Assembly (NCBI RefSeq): GCF_000312045.1
Contig: NZ_HE978634.1
Location: 677,940-741,939 of the forward strand
Source of the DNA: Noviherbaspirillum massiliense JC206
GTDB lineage: Bacteria > Pseudomonadota > Gammaproteobacteria > Burkholderiales > Burkholderiaceae_D
Length of the DNA: 64,000 nucleotides
Reading direction: 5' to 3'
Shown: one piece after another, positions 40,705-50,332 of the stretch
Position numbering within the stretch: the first letter of the stretch is position 1
Layout of the letters: every line of letters starts with the position of its first letter
Notes under the pieces: model-generated
Databases searched by the model: none
What the model saw: the letters and a program-made list of their open reading frames with translations, nothing else
What the model was told of the DNA's origin: nothing
Translations under genes and position numbers: made by a program

Positions 40705-41196
40705 ATGGTACCTTTCACCCAGAACTATCCACCCTCCGCGCAAGCCTGCCTGCAGTCCCAGTTTGCCATGCTGGCTGAATGGTCGAAGCCCATGCTCGAT
40801 GCGGTACAAAAGGTCGGCGAACTGAATATCCAGACTGCGCAGACCCTGATGCAGGAATCCATATCCAGCACACGGCAGATACTCGAATCCCAGTCACCGT
40901 TTGAAGCGGCCGCCATTGCCATGAACCAGCTGCATCCCGGTGTCGAGAAACTGCGCGCCTACCAGCAGCACCTGCTGAACATCACTGCCGCCATGCAGCT
41001 CGACCTGGCAAGAGTAGCGGAAACCCATATGCCGGAAGCCAGCCGCACTGCGATGGCGATGGCGGACGAGGTTGCGCGCTCCGCTTCCGAAGAAGGCGAG
41101 AAAGTCGTGCAACGCCAGAAAGCCGCAATGGATACGGTGATGGGTTCGGTCTTCAAGACGCCGGAACCCGGGAACGGCGGAACGAAGGTGCACTGA
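40705..41196 (+). CDS. phaP: Phasin, second of two
   Basis: A 163-residue protein from the ATG at 40705 (MVPFTQNYPPSAQACLQSQF), chosen because AAGGGGGCG lies 6-8 bp upstream. DAVQKVGELNIQTAQTLMQE and EKLRAYQQHLLNITAAMQLD match the first phasin. It should also bind PHA granules. The distance to the first gene allows a shared transcript or its own promoter. Divergence between the copies is moderate, so the duplication is not recent. Confidence 0.93.
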   Translation: MVPFTQNYPPSAQACLQSQFAMLAEWSKPMLDAVQKVGELNIQTAQTLMQESISSTRQILESQSPFEAAAIAMNQLHPGVEKLRAYQQHLLNITAAMQLDLARVAETHMPEASRTAMAMADEVARSASEEGEKVVQRQKAAMDTVMGSVFKTPEPGNGGTKVH

Positions 41197-41222
41197 ACAG
41201 GCCTGGTGGCTGCAGCGAGCCT

Positions 41223-41873
41223 TCAGGTGCTGGCACCGCCGCGCTTGACGAAAAACAGCGCTGCCCCGACCGCCATCAGGATGCTGCCGAAGAAGCGGTT
41301 CTGCCGCTTCACTGCGCGCGCATCGCGGAAATAGCGCTGCATCGAGGATGCGGCGAACGCATAGCCGTGCATGACGACGAGGTCGATGCTGCACATGGTC
41401 ACGGCCAGTATGAGCAACTGCGGCAGCAGGGGCGCATTCTGCGTGATGAACTGCGGCAGGACCGCCACCATGAACAGGATGCCTTTCGGGTTGGTGGCAT
41501 TCGTGAAGAAGCCGTGCAGGAAGCGCCGCTTCAGTGACGGCACGACGGCAAGCGCAGTCGCATGCGCCGGAGCATCCGTGCGGACCGCCGCTTTGGCGCG
41601 CCACTGGCTGATCCCGAGATAGACCAGGTACAGCGCGCCTATGGTCTTGACGATATTGAACGCAACTTCGGACGCCAGCAGGATGGAGCCGATGCCGGCG
41701 CCGGCGATGAACAGCACCAGCAGCAATCCCGCCTGCAGGCCGAGTATGGTACCGGTGGCTTTTCTGACACCGTAGGACAGGCCGTGCGACATCGACAGCA
41801 CGGCACCTGATCCGGGCGAAATGGCAATGACGCAGGCGGCGGCGAAGAAGGCGAGCCAGGTAGCGAAGCTCAT
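41223..41873 (-). CDS. LysE/RhtB-family amino acid exporter
   Basis: A 216-residue membrane protein with six hydrophobic segments. The N-terminal AACVIAISPGSGAVLSMSHG is the family's first helix with its conserved P-G-P-like turn (here SPGSG), followed by GLSYGVRKATGTILGLQAGL. The central FLHGFFTNATNPKGILFMVA is the second conserved block. It probably exports an amino acid or small metabolite. It converges with the phasin gene. Confidence 0.92.
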   Translation of the reverse strand: MSFATWLAFFAAACVIAISPGSGAVLSMSHGLSYGVRKATGTILGLQAGLLLVLFIAGAGIGSILLASEVAFNIVKTIGALYLVYLGISQWRAKAAVRTDAPAHATALAVVPSLKRRFLHGFFTNATNPKGILFMVAVLPQFITQNAPLLPQLLILAVTMCSIDLVVMHGYAFAASSMQRYFRDARAVKRQNRFFGSILMAVGAALFFVKRGGAST

Positions 41874-41959
41874 TCGTATTCCCTTCGTTGCAAAGCCGCC
41901 ATTATGCAGCGTGGCGCGCCGCCATGCACGCTGGGCGTGCCTGTGATCCGGTCAGCAGA

Positions 41960-42256
41960 TCAGAGCCGCCACCGGGAAATCAGGCTGAAGCTTGCCGAAT
42001 GGGCATCCTGCAGCGCACGCTGCGGCATCAGCCTGAGCAGTGCGGGAATGCCGAATGCAAGCAGGGTGACATCGTCTATCCATCCGAGGACGGGGAACCA
42101 GTCGGGAACCAGGTCGACCGGGCTGAGGATGTACAGCCCCAGCAGCATGGTGGCCAGCTTCAGGCGACGCGGTGTCGCCGGATGCCGGCATGCATACCAG
42201 AGTGTCACTATGTCCCGGCCAGCGGTACGAAACAAACGAGTCAAGCGAAGAAACAT
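41960..42256 (-). CDS. YkvA-like DUF1232 membrane protein
   Basis: A 98-residue protein. LKLATMLLGLYILSPVDLVP followed by DWFPVLGWIDDVTLLAFGIP is the DUF1232 signature, a helical hairpin with the conserved SPVDLIPD-type turn. It is a small inner-membrane protein of unknown function. The ATG at 42256 is the first in frame. It sits alone between the LysE and SYLF genes. Confidence 0.9.
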   Translation of the reverse strand: MFLRLTRLFRTAGRDIVTLWYACRHPATPRRLKLATMLLGLYILSPVDLVPDWFPVLGWIDDVTLLAFGIPALLRLMPQRALQDAHSASFSLISRWRL

Positions 42257-42405
42257 GTAGCCTCCAGAACGATTCGCAGGAATGCATCACATCCCGGCAA
42301 ATGTTCTTAGGCAGCAGCGGGGCGCAAAAGTGCCCCGGACCTGCGGTCGGTGCAGCAGACGGCATCGAGATGGTCATCGATGCCTCGGTCGAAGGCGGAG
42401 GAAGC

Positions 42406-43008
42406 TCAGATGTTGAGGCGTGTAATCTTGGTGCCTTCCAGCGTCAGGTTCGCCATCAGGCCAGCATTGGTCAGCACGAAGGCGACGACGGGTCCTGTTG
42501 CCTGTGTGACATCGATATTGCCGTTTGCGCCCACCTTCAGCACCGCAACGGAGGCATCGGCACCAACCGACCAGCCCTTGCTCTCGCGGAACTTGGAGAG
42601 CGCATCCTGCGACATGAAGAGAAAGACGATCGCTTTGGACTGGGCGCCGATCTGCAGACCGATGGATGCGGAAATCAGGTTGTAGTAATCCACGGGCTTG
42701 CCGCCCACGCGCAGCACGCCTTCACCATATTCACCGCCGACACCAAGGCCGGCTGCGATCACCGACGGAAAGACCAGCACGCCGCTTGCCTTGTCGACAA
42801 GTTCGCGCGAGCCGCGTCCGGTAGTGTAGAGGCGCTCCAGCGTGGTTTCAGCCGCCGAATTGATGTCACGACGGCGCCTGTCCGGCGCGGTTTCCCCGCT
42901 TTTCTTGTCCGTCACGCTGGTACTCGCAGTCGTGGTGCAGCCTGCGGCCAGCAGGCCGGTAGCCGCGAGCGAGGCGGCGGTCTTGAGCATGAATTCACGT
43001 CTTTGCAT
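42406..43008 (-). CDS. SYLF-domain (YSC84-like) lipoprotein
   Basis: A 200-residue protein from the ATG at 43008, chosen for the GGAGGTGAT just before it. The start MQRREFMLKTAASLAATGLL ends at LLAAGC, so Cys near residue 22 is lipidated; the RR pair resembles a Tat motif. The mature protein is a SYLF domain: LVFPSVIAAGLGVGGEYGEG, then YYNLISASIGLQIGAQSKAI and GANGNIDVTQ. SYLF domains bind phosphoinositides in eukaryotes; bacterial members are envelope proteins of unclear role. Confidence 0.92.
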   Translation of the reverse strand: MQRREFMLKTAASLAATGLLAAGCTTTASTSVTDKKSGETAPDRRRRDINSAAETTLERLYTTGRGSRELVDKASGVLVFPSVIAAGLGVGGEYGEGVLRVGGKPVDYYNLISASIGLQIGAQSKAIVFLFMSQDALSKFRESKGWSVGADASVAVLKVGANGNIDVTQATGPVVAFVLTNAGLMANLTLEGTKITRLNI

Positions 43009-43434
43009 TATCACCTCCAGATGCTTGCATGAAGAACAGGAACAGCCACGGCCAGGACAATTGCAGGCAAGACTGCTTGATGCCGCTGTCATGCAAGCTT
43101 TACACAGCCCGGCGACAAACAGCCTTCATGTGGCTGGGCAATGCATTTGCATCATTTCTCCATCCTAGTATCGGAGAAAGCCAAGGGCACTGTTTGATAT
43201 AGCTCATCCATGCCGGAAGGAAGGGATGCAAATACAACAGTTGAACATGCAGCAAGCATGCCAGCCCTTTGACGGCTTTTCCAAGGGAAACAAGCTGCCG
43301 CTCTCCACCGCTATTGAGAGCGCTCAATCGGCACTGCGTTTTTACTGAGTAAAGTGAGCAGGCCATAAAGCGCGTCAAAGAAATTTTTACAAGAACGATT
43401 GCAAGAAAATAATCTCGGGAAGGGGAGGCGGCCC
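43009..43434. other. Intergenic region between divergent SYLF and ATP-grasp genes
   Basis: About 430 bp. A frame of 92 codons on the minus strand has no ribosome site or family and is not listed. ATTGAG and CTCAAT at 43313-43328 form a small hairpin. The promoters of both neighbours should lie here; none stands out. Confidence 0.45.
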
Positions 43435-44598
43435 ATGGTGAACTACATCGTGGTGGGAAAGGCCCGCTATCTGGCGGTAGCAGTGCTGCAGGCGATTCGC
43501 AGCTTTACCGGCGCAAAATCCATCCTCATCGGCGAGAAGGAGACAGCAGTCCTTGCATGGTCTTCACTGTGCCGCCGCCAGGTCACGATTCGCCTGGATG
43601 GCAGCGAGGATGAGAAGTTCGTGAGCCTGATCAACCGGCTTGCGGAACAGATGCCGCACCTGGTACTGATCCCCGCCGATTGCGATGGCATCCGCATCAT
43701 CAATCGCGTGCGCAGCCGGATCTGGCTGAAGATCGCGCCCATCCCCGATCTGCCCACGCTGCAGATGTTCGACGACAAGTGGCATTTCCACCAGTTCTGC
43801 ATGCGCAATGGCTTGTCGGTACCGGCAACCCGGTACATCGGATCGAAATTCGATCTCGACTTCGACGCCGTCGCCTCCGAGCTCGGTCTGCCGTTCGTGA
43901 TCAAGCCGATCAACCAGTCCGGCTCCATCGGCGTGCAAGTGGTGAGGGGGAAGGCGCAATTCGAAGAAGCCGTCCGCGAGAATCCGGAATACCGTTGCGG
44001 CCCCCTGATCGCCCAGCGCTACATCGAGGGAGACGACATCGACCTGAGCCTGCTTGCCGTGCGCGGCAGGCTGTCGGCGGTGGCAATCCAGCGCGTGTAC
44101 GGCAGGGAGGTCCGGTTCGTGCCCAACGCCTACCTCGAAGAGGCTGCCGCGGAATTGTGCCGCCTGAGCGGCTACAACGGGGTGATGCATGTGGATGCGC
44201 GCATCGAAAAGGGAACGCAAAGAGTGTATCTGCTGGAATCCAACCCGCGCTTCTGGGCTTCGCTGGCGGCGTCGGTATGGTGCGGCCTCAACTTCGTCGA
44301 GCAAAGCATCGAGCGTCCGCCATTTACCAACAGCGTGCACCGGCTGACCGCAGGCACCGCCTCAACCCGGCATCCCCTGATGCGCCCCTCATCCTGGCCA
44401 CGGCTCCTGACAGACCGCGGCGCGCGCGGGCGACTGCTGCGGGCGATGGTGTTCGATCTGCTCGCCTTCACCGACCTGCTGCGGGCGCCGCCACTGCTGC
44501 TATGGCAGCATACGGGGGGATGGCTGAGCACGCGGTCCCGGTCCGCAAGGAAGGGCAATGCCTACTTGCGGACCGCGCCCCCGGGGAAGGCCACCTGA
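43435..44598 (+). CDS. ATP-grasp enzyme of unknown substrate
   Basis: A 387-residue protein from the ATG at 43435 (MVNYIVVGKARYLAVAVLQA), preceded by GGGGAGG. It shows the carbamoyl-phosphate-synthase-like ATP-grasp layout: MFDDKWHFHQFCMRNGLSVP, ELGLPFVIKPINQSGSIGVQ (nucleotide-binding Lys and Gly-rich loop), IAQRYIEGDDIDLSLLA and LLESNPRFWASLAASVWCGL (metal-binding E-x-N). Such proteins ligate a carboxylate to an amine or thiol. The C-terminal 80 residues are Arg-rich and variable. No partner enzyme is adjacent, so the product is unknown. It converges with the GGDEF-EAL gene. Confidence 0.85.
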   Translation: MVNYIVVGKARYLAVAVLQAIRSFTGAKSILIGEKETAVLAWSSLCRRQVTIRLDGSEDEKFVSLINRLAEQMPHLVLIPADCDGIRIINRVRSRIWLKIAPIPDLPTLQMFDDKWHFHQFCMRNGLSVPATRYIGSKFDLDFDAVASELGLPFVIKPINQSGSIGVQVVRGKAQFEEAVRENPEYRCGPLIAQRYIEGDDIDLSLLAVRGRLSAVAIQRVYGREVRFVPNAYLEEAAAELCRLSGYNGVMHVDARIEKGTQRVYLLESNPRFWASLAASVWCGLNFVEQSIERPPFTNSVHRLTAGTASTRHPLMRPSSWPRLLTDRGARGRLLRAMVFDLLAFTDLLRAPPLLLWQHTGGWLSTRSRSARKGNAYLRTAPPGKAT

Positions 44599-44652
44599 AC
44601 GCGTGCGTGCACTGCGGAAGCACTACGTGTGCGTGTCACGGCAGGGGCCGGC

Positions 44653-47331
44653 TCAGTTCAGTGAGGCACGGGCAAGATTTCCGGCCGGGGCCTGGCCAGG
44701 AAGCAGGAAGCGCGCGAGCATCATCGCCGTCATCTCGCTTGCGGCCGCTGCCTTCGCAATGAAATTGCCCTGGACCTCGTCGCATGACAGCGACTGCAGC
44801 GCATCCAGCTGCTCGGGCGTTTCCACGCCTTCGGCAACGACGGACATGTCGAGCGCATCGGCCATCGACATGATGGCGCGGAAGATCTGGCGGCTCTCGT
44901 CGTTTTCGCACAGCGCCCGGGTAAATGCCTGGTCCACCTTCAGCACGTCGACATCGAGCCGGTGCAATTGCGCCATCGAGGAGTAGCCTGATCCAAAGTC
45001 GTCGATCATCAGCCTGATGCCCAGCGCGCGCAACTGGTCCAATTCCTTCGACACCGCATGGCTGCGGTCGACGACGGCCGCCTCCGTCAGTTCGACTTCG
45101 AGCAGGGAGGCGCTAATGTCGAAGCGGGAGAGGCAGCCGGCGACGAATTCGCTCAGATTCCCGTGTCTGAGCTGCTGCGGCGATACATTGACCGAGACCG
45201 GCACCTGGGCCAGTCCCTGCGACTTCCATTGCGCGAGCTGGGCACAGACTTTTTCAATCACCAGTTCTCCGATCTGCACGATCAGGCCGACGTCTTCCGC
45301 AAGGTCAATGAATTCCCCCGGATACACCAGCCCGCGCTCGGGATGGTTCCAGCGCACCAGGGCTTCCATGCTGGTCAGGCTGCCGGAACGGATATCTACC
45401 CGCGGCTGGTAGTGGACAAGGAACTCATCGTTTTGCACCGCCTGGCGCAGGGCACGTTCCTTGTTCAGGCGCAGCAGCAAAGTATCCGACAGATGCGCAT
45501 GATAGAAGTGATAGCGCCCCTTGCCGGCAGCCTTGGCCGCATACATCGCGATGTCCGCATGCTTGAGCAGCGCTTCGGCGTCCTTGCCATCCTGCGGGAA
45601 CATGCTGATGCCGATGGAGGCGTTGACTGCGTTTCCTGTGCCGGTCGACAGCGTGAAGGGTTCGCTCACCGTCCGGACGATCGCCTTCGCCACGCGGGAT
45701 ACATCGTCGACGACTTCGACGTGTTCCAGGATCACCAGGAATTCGTCGCCGCCCAGCCGGACGACATGGTCGCTTGCCCGTACCGCATCTTTCAGTCTTT
45801 GCGCCGCCTGGACCAGCAGCTCATCTCCGGCATCATGGCCGAGCGTGTCATTGATGTTCTTGAAGTTGTCGAGGTCGATGAAGAGGACGGCCAGATGGCC
45901 GTCGCCCCTGGCGGCCCGTGCTACTGCCGAAGGAAGATAACTGGTGATCCAGTGCCGGTTGGGGAGCTTGGTCAGTGCATCGGTATTGGCGAGGCTGGAG
46001 AGCGCTTCTTCATGCGCCTTTTCTTCCGATATGTCGCGTATGGTGAGCGCGAGGCCGGCGCCGGAGCGGACGATGCGGCGATACACCCACTTTGCCTGCA
46101 GCGCGCTGGGCGCGGCGACGCGCCGCTCGTCTTCATACACGCCCAGCCGTAGCGCCTGTTCGCATAATCCGAACACCTCCGCGCGCCACTCCGGTGGGGA
46201 GAGATCCGAGGCGGTGCTGCCGATGAGGCTTTCCCGGGTGGTGCCGATCAGTTCGGCCGCGCGATGATTGCAGTCTTCCAGCCGGAAATCCCGCAATCTT
46301 CCATCGCGCCCGTAGATCGGCCGGATCATGTAAAAGCCTTCGTTGGCCGCGTCGGTAGCGGCGCGATAGGTTGCGCGCACCTCTTCTTCCTGCCTGCGGC
46401 GGGTGGCCAGTCGTGCAGAGAAGAACATTCCCATTCCTGCAAAGAGCGCCACCAGGATGCTGCCTGCCGCCGCCATCGCACGCCGGCGGACGGCGCTTGC
46501 CTCATACCTCGCCAGTACTTCTCCTGCAGGCAATGCGGCCAGGGCGGTCAGGGGATAGTTTTGCAGCCTCCTCCATCCGACGATGCGCGACGCATTGTCC
46601 CTGAATTTTTCAGCGGGCTCCGTGGCTACGCCGAACGGTGCAGGAAACCGGGGGGAGGACCGGTAGAAGATCCGGACTTCGCCGGGATGCCTGCCCAGCT
46701 TGGTCGCCAGCACCGGTCCGTTTTCCAGGCGGACTGACACGAATCCTCCTTCGCCCGGCAGCCCCTGGTCCTGATAGGTGATGAGATAGTCGGGATCGGC
46801 CTCCACCGCCGCCACCCCGTCGAAGGAGCCATCCGGCTTGTTCAGGCGGCGCGAAAACCTGATGATCGGCTTACCCAGGCGCAAGCTGGGTTCCGGCGGG
46901 CTGATCAGAAGGCCGGTGCAGCATCCCGCTTTCTGGCTTTGGAAAAAGTTCAGGTGGGCGTGGTTGGGGCGCCTGTCCGAGGCAAGCGAACTCGACACGA
47001 TGTTCCCGTTTGCGTCGAATACCGAGGCATACAGCAGGGAATTCTCCGGATACAAGCCGAACTTGCGCTTGTCTTCCAGGTCGGTTTTTTGATCGAGGCG
47101 TTCCCAATCGTATTTCAGGCTGAGAGTGAACTGGTCGATCAGTTCAACCGTGCGCCGCACCTGTTCCGCATAAGAATTGGCAAGTGATGACACTTGCTCG
47201 TTGGCGGCAAGCATGCTCGCCCTCCGGTCATCTTCAAGGCCCGCCAATGTGGCAGCCCAGATACCGGCGATCAGGATCGCTGCCGCAAGAGGCCATGCGG
47301 CAATGCGTATGAAGTCCTTACCGTTCCACAA
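44653..47331 (-). CDS. Membrane GGDEF-EAL protein with dCache-like and PAS sensors
   Basis: About 892 residues if translation starts at the TTG at 47331, which has AGGAAAG 5 bp upstream and leads directly into the first membrane segment (IRIAAWPLAAAILIAGIWAA). ATGs up to 47526 would add 65 unremarkable residues. A periplasmic sensor of about 250 residues (dCache-like), a second membrane helix and a PAS domain follow. The cyclase has a canonical RLGGDEFLVIL and the phosphodiesterase an intact EAL (SMEALVRWNHPE) plus IDDFGSGYSS. Both c-di-GMP synthesis and breakdown are therefore possible. It is probably an environmental switch of surface life. Confidence 0.92.
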   Translation of the reverse strand: MWNGKDFIRIAAWPLAAAILIAGIWAATLAGLEDDRRASMLAANEQVSSLANSYAEQVRRTVELIDQFTLSLKYDWERLDQKTDLEDKRKFGLYPENSLLYASVFDANGNIVSSSLASDRRPNHAHLNFFQSQKAGCCTGLLISPPEPSLRLGKPIIRFSRRLNKPDGSFDGVAAVEADPDYLITYQDQGLPGEGGFVSVRLENGPVLATKLGRHPGEVRIFYRSSPRFPAPFGVATEPAEKFRDNASRIVGWRRLQNYPLTALAALPAGEVLARYEASAVRRRAMAAAGSILVALFAGMGMFFSARLATRRRQEEEVRATYRAATDAANEGFYMIRPIYGRDGRLRDFRLEDCNHRAAELIGTTRESLIGSTASDLSPPEWRAEVFGLCEQALRLGVYEDERRVAAPSALQAKWVYRRIVRSGAGLALTIRDISEEKAHEEALSSLANTDALTKLPNRHWITSYLPSAVARAARGDGHLAVLFIDLDNFKNINDTLGHDAGDELLVQAAQRLKDAVRASDHVVRLGGDEFLVILEHVEVVDDVSRVAKAIVRTVSEPFTLSTGTGNAVNASIGISMFPQDGKDAEALLKHADIAMYAAKAAGKGRYHFYHAHLSDTLLLRLNKERALRQAVQNDEFLVHYQPRVDIRSGSLTSMEALVRWNHPERGLVYPGEFIDLAEDVGLIVQIGELVIEKVCAQLAQWKSQGLAQVPVSVNVSPQQLRHGNLSEFVAGCLSRFDISASLLEVELTEAAVVDRSHAVSKELDQLRALGIRLMIDDFGSGYSSMAQLHRLDVDVLKVDQAFTRALCENDESRQIFRAIMSMADALDMSVVAEGVETPEQLDALQSLSCDEVQGNFIAKAAAASEMTAMMLARFLLPGQAPAGNLARASLN

Positions 47332-47856
47332 TTTTTCTTTCCTGCGGGCGAATGAATAGCAGAATGGCAGCCGGGGAATGCAATTCAGATTGAAACGACC
47401 AGAGCCAAATAAGGCAGCTTTTTCCTGCGTGAAGTTCCTGAACAAGTGTTCAACTGTCGGCGACGCGATTTCCGCGCATGCTGATAGCATCGCATTCCCA
47501 CAGGGATGCATCTTGTACGAAGTCACAAATAGCTTTCAGGAACGGGAATTCACATCGCCGGCCATGAATCTGCTGGATTCTGAAGTGGTTTTCTCGTCAG
47601 AGAAATTCAGACGCGCCTGCATTCTGGCGCACGGGCCTGTTGCAGCAGTGAGCTGAAGGATGATGTGGCGCGCATCGCGAGGATAGGAAAATGCCCGTCT
47701 CGATGAGGAGTCGCCGGACTTGCGCAAGTGGCGACGGGGGAGAGTGCCGTTTCCGGTTGCGCCAGATCAGAAGTCGGATGATTCCTTGCGGATTTTTTCT
47801 TTATCCGCCTCCCCATTGTCGATTGAACGGAGAGGCGGTACTGTCATGTCAGAGGC
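47332..47856. other. Intergenic region between hpf and the GGDEF-EAL gene
   Basis: About 525 bp, less if the GGDEF-EAL protein starts further upstream. GCGGAT and ATCCGC at 47788-47808 can pair around a 9-base loop about 50 bp past the hpf stop, but the following minus-strand sequence has no T-tract. No gene or RNA can be supported. Confidence 0.45.
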
Positions 47857-48225
47857 TTAGTGCGCAATCCAGCCCGGCGTGCTTTCCACACGGGAAATCA
47901 TGGCGGCGCGCGGAACATGGACCTGGCGCTTGCGCATCACCAGCCGGATCGCGCGGTAGGCGGCACGCTTGACTGCAAGGTCAATGGCTGCATACATGTC
48001 TTCCTGCACTTCCTTGATGACCACTTCCGGTTGCCCCGGCATGCTCACGCAGACCTGGCACAGCATGTCACGCCCGCCTCGAGGCCCGTTCAGGTCGCGC
48101 AGCCTGACCGCGACGGCGGTGATCCGGTCGCGCACCGGCGTGAAGGCAAAGCGCAGGCGCCGCTCGAGATAATCCCGCAGGGAGGGCGTGAGCGAGAAGT
48201 CATTGGCCACCATCTGGACATTCAT
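47857..48225 (-). CDS. hpf: Ribosome hibernation promoting factor family protein
   Basis: A 122-residue short-form S30AE-family protein, with AAGGAGATC before the ATG. It opens VQMVANDFSLTPSLRDYLER and has LRDLNGPRGGRDMLCQVCVS and QEDMYAAIDLAVKRAAYRAI, the conserved beta strands and helix. HPF/YfiA proteins bind the 30S decoding site of idle ribosomes in stationary phase. There is no C-terminal dimerisation domain, and the C-terminal Arg-rich tail is divergent (VMRKRQVHVPRAAMISR), so this may be an accessory copy outside the rpoN operon. Confidence 0.85.
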   Translation of the reverse strand: MNVQMVANDFSLTPSLRDYLERRLRFAFTPVRDRITAVAVRLRDLNGPRGGRDMLCQVCVSMPGQPEVVIKEVQEDMYAAIDLAVKRAAYRAIRLVMRKRQVHVPRAAMISRVESTPGWIAH

Positions 48226-48465
48226 GAGGATCTCCTTTCATCAAGAACCCGTCATGCCGGTCGGCTGACAGGCGTGAACCCATTGTCGGCCGAAAGCGCG
48301 CGCCGAAGAACCGGAACAAAGCTGAATGAATGTTCGGGAAAATGGAAACGCGCTTGCGGTGCAGGCTGGCATCGCGTCGGATACGGGAAGCGAATTTGAT
48401 GCCGCGCGGGATATTTCATGCGCGACTGGTGTCTACCGAAGCTCCATTTGATCCCGAGGTGAAAT

Positions 48466-48657
48466 ATGGCTGACACACATACCCATACCCAGAATCCCCC
48501 CAGCAAGAGCAAGACCCCGCAAACCGAAGCCGACGCCAAGTCGGTAGACGGCCAATCCGGCCAGAGCGGCAAGAGCAGCCATGACGCCAAGAGCCACACC
48601 AAGGCGGACTCGAACCAGGGCGCCGGCGGCGGCAAGAAGCAGGAACGGCATCACTGA
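48466..48657 (+). CDS. Small disordered hydrophilic protein
   Basis: A 63-residue protein starting MADTHTHTQNPPSKSKTPQT with GAGGTGAAAT before the ATG. It is made almost only of Ser, Lys, Gln, Asp, Gly and His, with a His-rich end (KKQERHH), and has no hydrophobic core. Such proteins resemble stress-related hydrophilins, but no family is assigned. The good ribosome site is the main reason to accept it. Confidence 0.55.
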   Translation: MADTHTHTQNPPSKSKTPQTEADAKSVDGQSGQSGKSSHDAKSHTKADSNQGAGGGKKQERHH

Positions 48658-48684
48658 GTGTGAAACCGGCAGGGCGGGCGCAGC

Positions 48685-49833
48685 TCAGTCCTGCGCCCGT
48701 CTCAGCGCGTCCAGTGAATAGCGGGTGCCGCGCCAGTCTATGCTGCCCTTCAGCAGTGTCAAGAGGCTGCCGCGCCACCAGATCGCGAGTTCGATCACGC
48801 TGACGAAAGGCGCGAAAACCAGGCAGCGGTAGCCCCAGCCGCTCGCACGCAGCATGTCCACGTAGAGCGCGAGTCCTGCCAGCACGGTTGCAGCATTGCA
48901 CAGCCAGGCCGCGCCCTCGGTGGCAAACAGGCCTACCCAGGGCGAGACCCGGAACAGCAGCATCAGGATGGTGACTGCAACCAGCTTGCCGACCCGGTAA
49001 TCGAAGGCGGCAAAGATATTCTTTTGCATGCCGTTCGCCAGCTCCGGCGTATTGCGGTACCACTCGACCGCAACCAGGCCTTGCCCGAAGAGCACATGCT
49101 GGTGCCAGCCCTTCGACTTGAGCAGCTTGCCCAGCATGACATCGTCCAGTACCGCCAGCGGGATCGCTGCATGTCCGCCCGCATCCCGGTAGGCTTGCGC
49201 GCGCACCAGGTTGAATCCGCCGGCGCCGATGAAATGCGCGGGCGAGGTGCTGACTTTCCACGGCTTGAAGCGTGCCAGGAAATTCACCGAGAAGCTCAGC
49301 ACCAGCATCCTGAGCAGCAGGGTGTTCGCGACCACGTCGAACAGCAATGTCAGGTGATCGACACGGTGCCGTTCGCAATAGGCGATGGCGCGCGCGAGGG
49401 AAGTCACCTCGAACACCACGTCGGCATCGGTGAACAGGAGGTAGTCGCCGCGCGCCTGTTGCGCGCCCTGCCAGAGTGCATGGTTTTTTCCGAGCCAGCC
49501 CTGCGGCAGGCTGTTGATGTGCAGCACCCGAAGCTGCGGATGGGCTGCTGCGAGGCGATCGAGGATGGCCGGCGTGGCATCGGTGGAGCGGTCGTCCGCG
49601 GCAATGATTTCCAGATCCGGATAATCGAGCTTCAGCAGGGAAAGCAGCGCCGCTTCGATGCCGTCTTCCTCATTCAGTGCCGGCACGATGACAGACACTT
49701 TCGGCGCCTGCTCCGCAAGCCTGGCCGGCACGTCCTTCAATTGCCCGATTCTTCTCGCGCCCCATGCAACTTCGAGCAACAGGATGACGGAAGCTGCGAG
49801 GATGCCTAAGGAAACCCAGAAGGAAAAAATCAT
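48685..49833 (-). CDS. Family 2 membrane glycosyltransferase
   Basis: A 382-residue protein from the ATG at 49833 (MIFSFWVSLGILAASVILLL). The GT2 domain is clear: APKVSVIVPALNEEDGIEAA, LEIIAADDRSTDATPAILDR (nucleotide-binding Asp) and GDYLLFTDADVVF (DxD metal site). Three or four hydrophobic segments follow near the C-terminus. The layout resembles HpnB-like and other polyprenyl or lipid glycosyltransferases, but no hopanoid gene is nearby. The acceptor is unknown. Confidence 0.88.
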   Translation of the reverse strand: MIFSFWVSLGILAASVILLLEVAWGARRIGQLKDVPARLAEQAPKVSVIVPALNEEDGIEAALLSLLKLDYPDLEIIAADDRSTDATPAILDRLAAAHPQLRVLHINSLPQGWLGKNHALWQGAQQARGDYLLFTDADVVFEVTSLARAIAYCERHRVDHLTLLFDVVANTLLLRMLVLSFSVNFLARFKPWKVSTSPAHFIGAGGFNLVRAQAYRDAGGHAAIPLAVLDDVMLGKLLKSKGWHQHVLFGQGLVAVEWYRNTPELANGMQKNIFAAFDYRVGKLVAVTILMLLFRVSPWVGLFATEGAAWLCNAATVLAGLALYVDMLRASGWGYRCLVFAPFVSVIELAIWWRGSLLTLLKGSIDWRGTRYSLDALRRAQD

Positions 49834-50030
49834 CAAGTGCTCTTTCGGAAATTTTCGCCGGCACACGCTCCGGCTTCAGGCCATTCCTTGACAATGCGCA
49901 GTCTTCGTCAAGCCCAAGCTTGAGTTGCAGGTGGCGGCTGTCACACTGAATCTGGATTCCCCCTTGCGCGCCGCAATGATTGCGCCACCGGCCAGCATGG
50001 GCCGTTTGTTTCCACGACAAGGAGATTGCC

Positions 50031-50312
50031 ATGCCCAAGTATGTCATTGAACGCGAAATTCCGAATGCCGGAAAACTGTCCGATGCAGAACTGCAAAGCA
50101 TTTCGGAAAAGTCATGCGACGTGCTGCAGAATATGGGCCCGTCCATACAGTGGCAGCAAAGCTATGTAACGGATGACAAGATCTACTGCGTCTATATCGC
50201 GCCGAATGAAGACATGGTGCGCGAGCATGCAAAGCGTGGCGAGTTTCCGGCCGATAAAGTGGCAAAAGTGCGCAGGGTCATCGATCCCACGACGGCCGAG
50301 ATGCGGTCGTAA
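50031..50312 (+). CDS. DUF4242 small protein
   Basis: A 93-residue protein from the ATG at 50031 with AAGGAGAT before it. MPKYVIEREIPNAGKLSDAE, then WQQSYVTDDKIYCVYIAPNE and a C-terminal VRRVIDPTTAE match DUF4242, a ferredoxin-like-fold family in which one Streptomyces member binds nickel. The conserved E-R and Y-C-V-Y positions are present. It is cytoplasmic; function here is unknown. Confidence 0.88.
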   Translation: MPKYVIEREIPNAGKLSDAELQSISEKSCDVLQNMGPSIQWQQSYVTDDKIYCVYIAPNEDMVREHAKRGEFPADKVAKVRRVIDPTTAEMRS

Positions 50313-50332
50313 GGGACACATCACGCGACGCA

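Noticed and set aside
49670-50146. Minus-strand frame of 158 codons overlapping the glycosyltransferase start and the DUF4242 gene.
   Set aside because: It is antisense to a clear DUF4242 gene with an AAGGAGAT ribosome site and has no family features.
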